DNA from: an uncultured bacterium
GTDB taxonomy: Bacteria; Vulcanimicrobiota; Xenobia; Xenobiales; Xenobiaceae
Direction of reading: 5' to 3'
NCBI GenBank assembly: GCA_934644775.1
Contig: CAKUDB010000008.1
Location: 1-64,000, forward strand
DNA length: 64,000 nt
This document shows positions 63,312 to 64,000 of the stretch, piece by piece. Position numbers and translations under genes: made by a program. The first letter of the stretch is position 1. Each line of letters opens with the position of its first letter. The notes under the pieces were generated by a model. The model made no database searches. It saw nothing but the letters and a program-made list of their open reading frames with translations, and was not told the origin of the DNA.

Positions 63312-64000
63312 ATGGAAAACAGCAGCTCAAAGCGAATCTTGATATTAGAAGATCAAGATGCCAGTCAAAGGCTTATTTGCCGCTATCTTGAGGACAAAGT
63401 TTTTGAAACCGTAGCTGCTGATTCTGGCAGTGAAGCTCTAAAAATTATGGAAGAGCAACCTGTCGAAGTGCTAATTATGGAAACTCTGACCCCAGATACG
63501 GGTGGTCTAAATTTCCTAATTGACCTTAGAAAGCGCCTAAACTTAGCAGAACTCCCCATTATTGTTGTCTCTTCTCAGGGAGAGTATGCCGACAAAGTGG
63601 CCGCCTGGAATGCCGGAGCCAATTATTACATAATTAAACCTGCTGGTGCAGAAGAACTTATTGCCAAGGTAAACCTTTGCTTATCTTTACACGACGCTTA
63701 TAATAAATTGCATATCCAAGAAGAGCGTTTAAACCTAGCAGTCAAAGCCATTAACGGCGGCGTTTTCGATTGGGATATTCAAACTAATTCTATTATCAAT
63801 TCCCCCAAAGTATACGAGCTTTTGTGTATAGAGAAAGATTTAGCTGCTCAAGCTACTCCCCAAGACTGGTTTAAAGCCATACACCCTGAAGATTACGCCA
63901 CTGTATCAGCCAAGATCAAAGAACATCTGGAAGGCCAAACTCCCTACTTGGAAGTACAACATCGCGTCATACGTCCAGATGGTACTCACCGTTGGGTTTT
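63312..64000 (+). CDS. Response regulator with PAS domain (cut by window end)
   Basis: The visible 229 residues start at an ATG with GGAGG 8 nt upstream. A receiver domain (about 6-125) has acidic-pocket residues in LEDQDAS, and the conserved Lys in YYIIKPAG. The phospho-acceptor position is Glu57 in LIMETLTP instead of Asp, so phosphorylation by a partner kinase is unlikely. A PAS domain follows (about 145-229: GGVFDWDIQTNSI, FKAIHPEDYA, HRVIRPDGTHRW). The output domain is beyond the window and may be a kinase or GGDEF. Confidence 0.85.
   Translation, partial: MENSSSKRILILEDQDASQRLICRYLEDKVFETVAADSGSEALKIMEEQPVEVLIMETLTPDTGGLNFLIDLRKRLNLAELPIIVVSSQGEYADKVAAWNAGANYYIIKPAGAEELIAKVNLCLSLHDAYNKLHIQEERLNLAVKAINGGVFDWDIQTNSIINSPKVYELLCIEKDLAAQATPQDWFKAIHPEDYATVSAKIKEHLEGQTPYLEVQHRVIRPDGTHRWV

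Overview
The window is about 64 kb of mid-GC bacterial chromosome, gene-dense, with most genes on the minus strand. It reads as a diderm (outer-membrane) anaerobe. Envelope genes include apolipoprotein N-acyltransferase (lnt), an LptD/OstA-like LPS-export barrel, ADP-heptose epimerase (hldD) and several lipoproteins. Fermentation and redox genes include butyrate kinase with phosphotransbutyrylase and the electron-bifurcating pair NfnA/NfnB. Some genes are commoner in Firmicutes-like lineages: small basic protein, DUF881 protein, RapZ-YvcK and GSI-alpha glutamine synthetase. I cannot place the organism below this level. A diderm, probably host-associated, anaerobe of a less-studied phylum is an inference. 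TTG and GTG starts backed by strong GGAGG sites are frequent, and several starts were moved accordingly.

Layout. 1-6.6 kb is accessory: a DUF1156 DNA methyltransferase (cut by the window edge) and a SNF2/DUF3883 helicase, reminiscent of DISARM-like phage-defence modules. About 1 kb of palindrome-rich DNA follows, then an AlbA_2 (Schlafen-like)/HATPase/HTH regulator. That regulator has an array of six 20-21-bp direct repeats upstream and is bracketed by two related structured repeats. 6.6-13 kb holds envelope genes (lnt, a lipoprotein, lptD-like, hldD). 13-15.4 kb holds two unknown genes, one with a zinc ribbon. 15.4-21.8 kb is a minus-strand run: truB, an AmmeMemoRadiSam B-A fusion, DUF881, sbp, buk, ptb. 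21.9-28.3 kb holds an exported protein and the shikimate genes aroQ, aroB, aroK, aroE, aroA. 28.4-36.8 kb holds dapA, a membrane protein, glnA, rapZ, yvcK and a fused aspartokinase-diaminopimelate decarboxylase. 36.8-48.4 kb holds a PLP enzyme of unknown substrate, a MATE pump, a lipid-kinase homologue, a LysM-NlpC/P60 hydrolase, nfnA-nfnB, two SPFH proteins, an ACT protein and a small kinase. 48.4-57 kb holds a Spy-like protein, gmk, an NFACT/RqcH protein, a redoxin-like lipoprotein, a DUF2939-like protein, an aminotransferase and glgB. 57-64 kb holds an orphan HsdS, an aquaporin, a 906-aa Ala-rich repeat protein, a methyltransferase, a candidate structured RNA, and a response regulator-PAS protein cut by the window end.

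The genes cover aromatic and lysine/DAP precursor synthesis, nitrogen assimilation, envelope assembly, glycogen and butyrate metabolism. No rRNA, tRNA, CRISPR array or transposase was recognised. The parts most worth a second look are: the 3.9-6.6 kb repeat-bounded regulator with its phased repeat array; the helicase that appears N-terminally truncated; the candidate ncRNA near 63 kb; and several proteins with altered signature residues (EK instead of DR in the RqcH homologue, Glu instead of Asp in the response regulator, a degraded glycine loop in the aspartokinase half).
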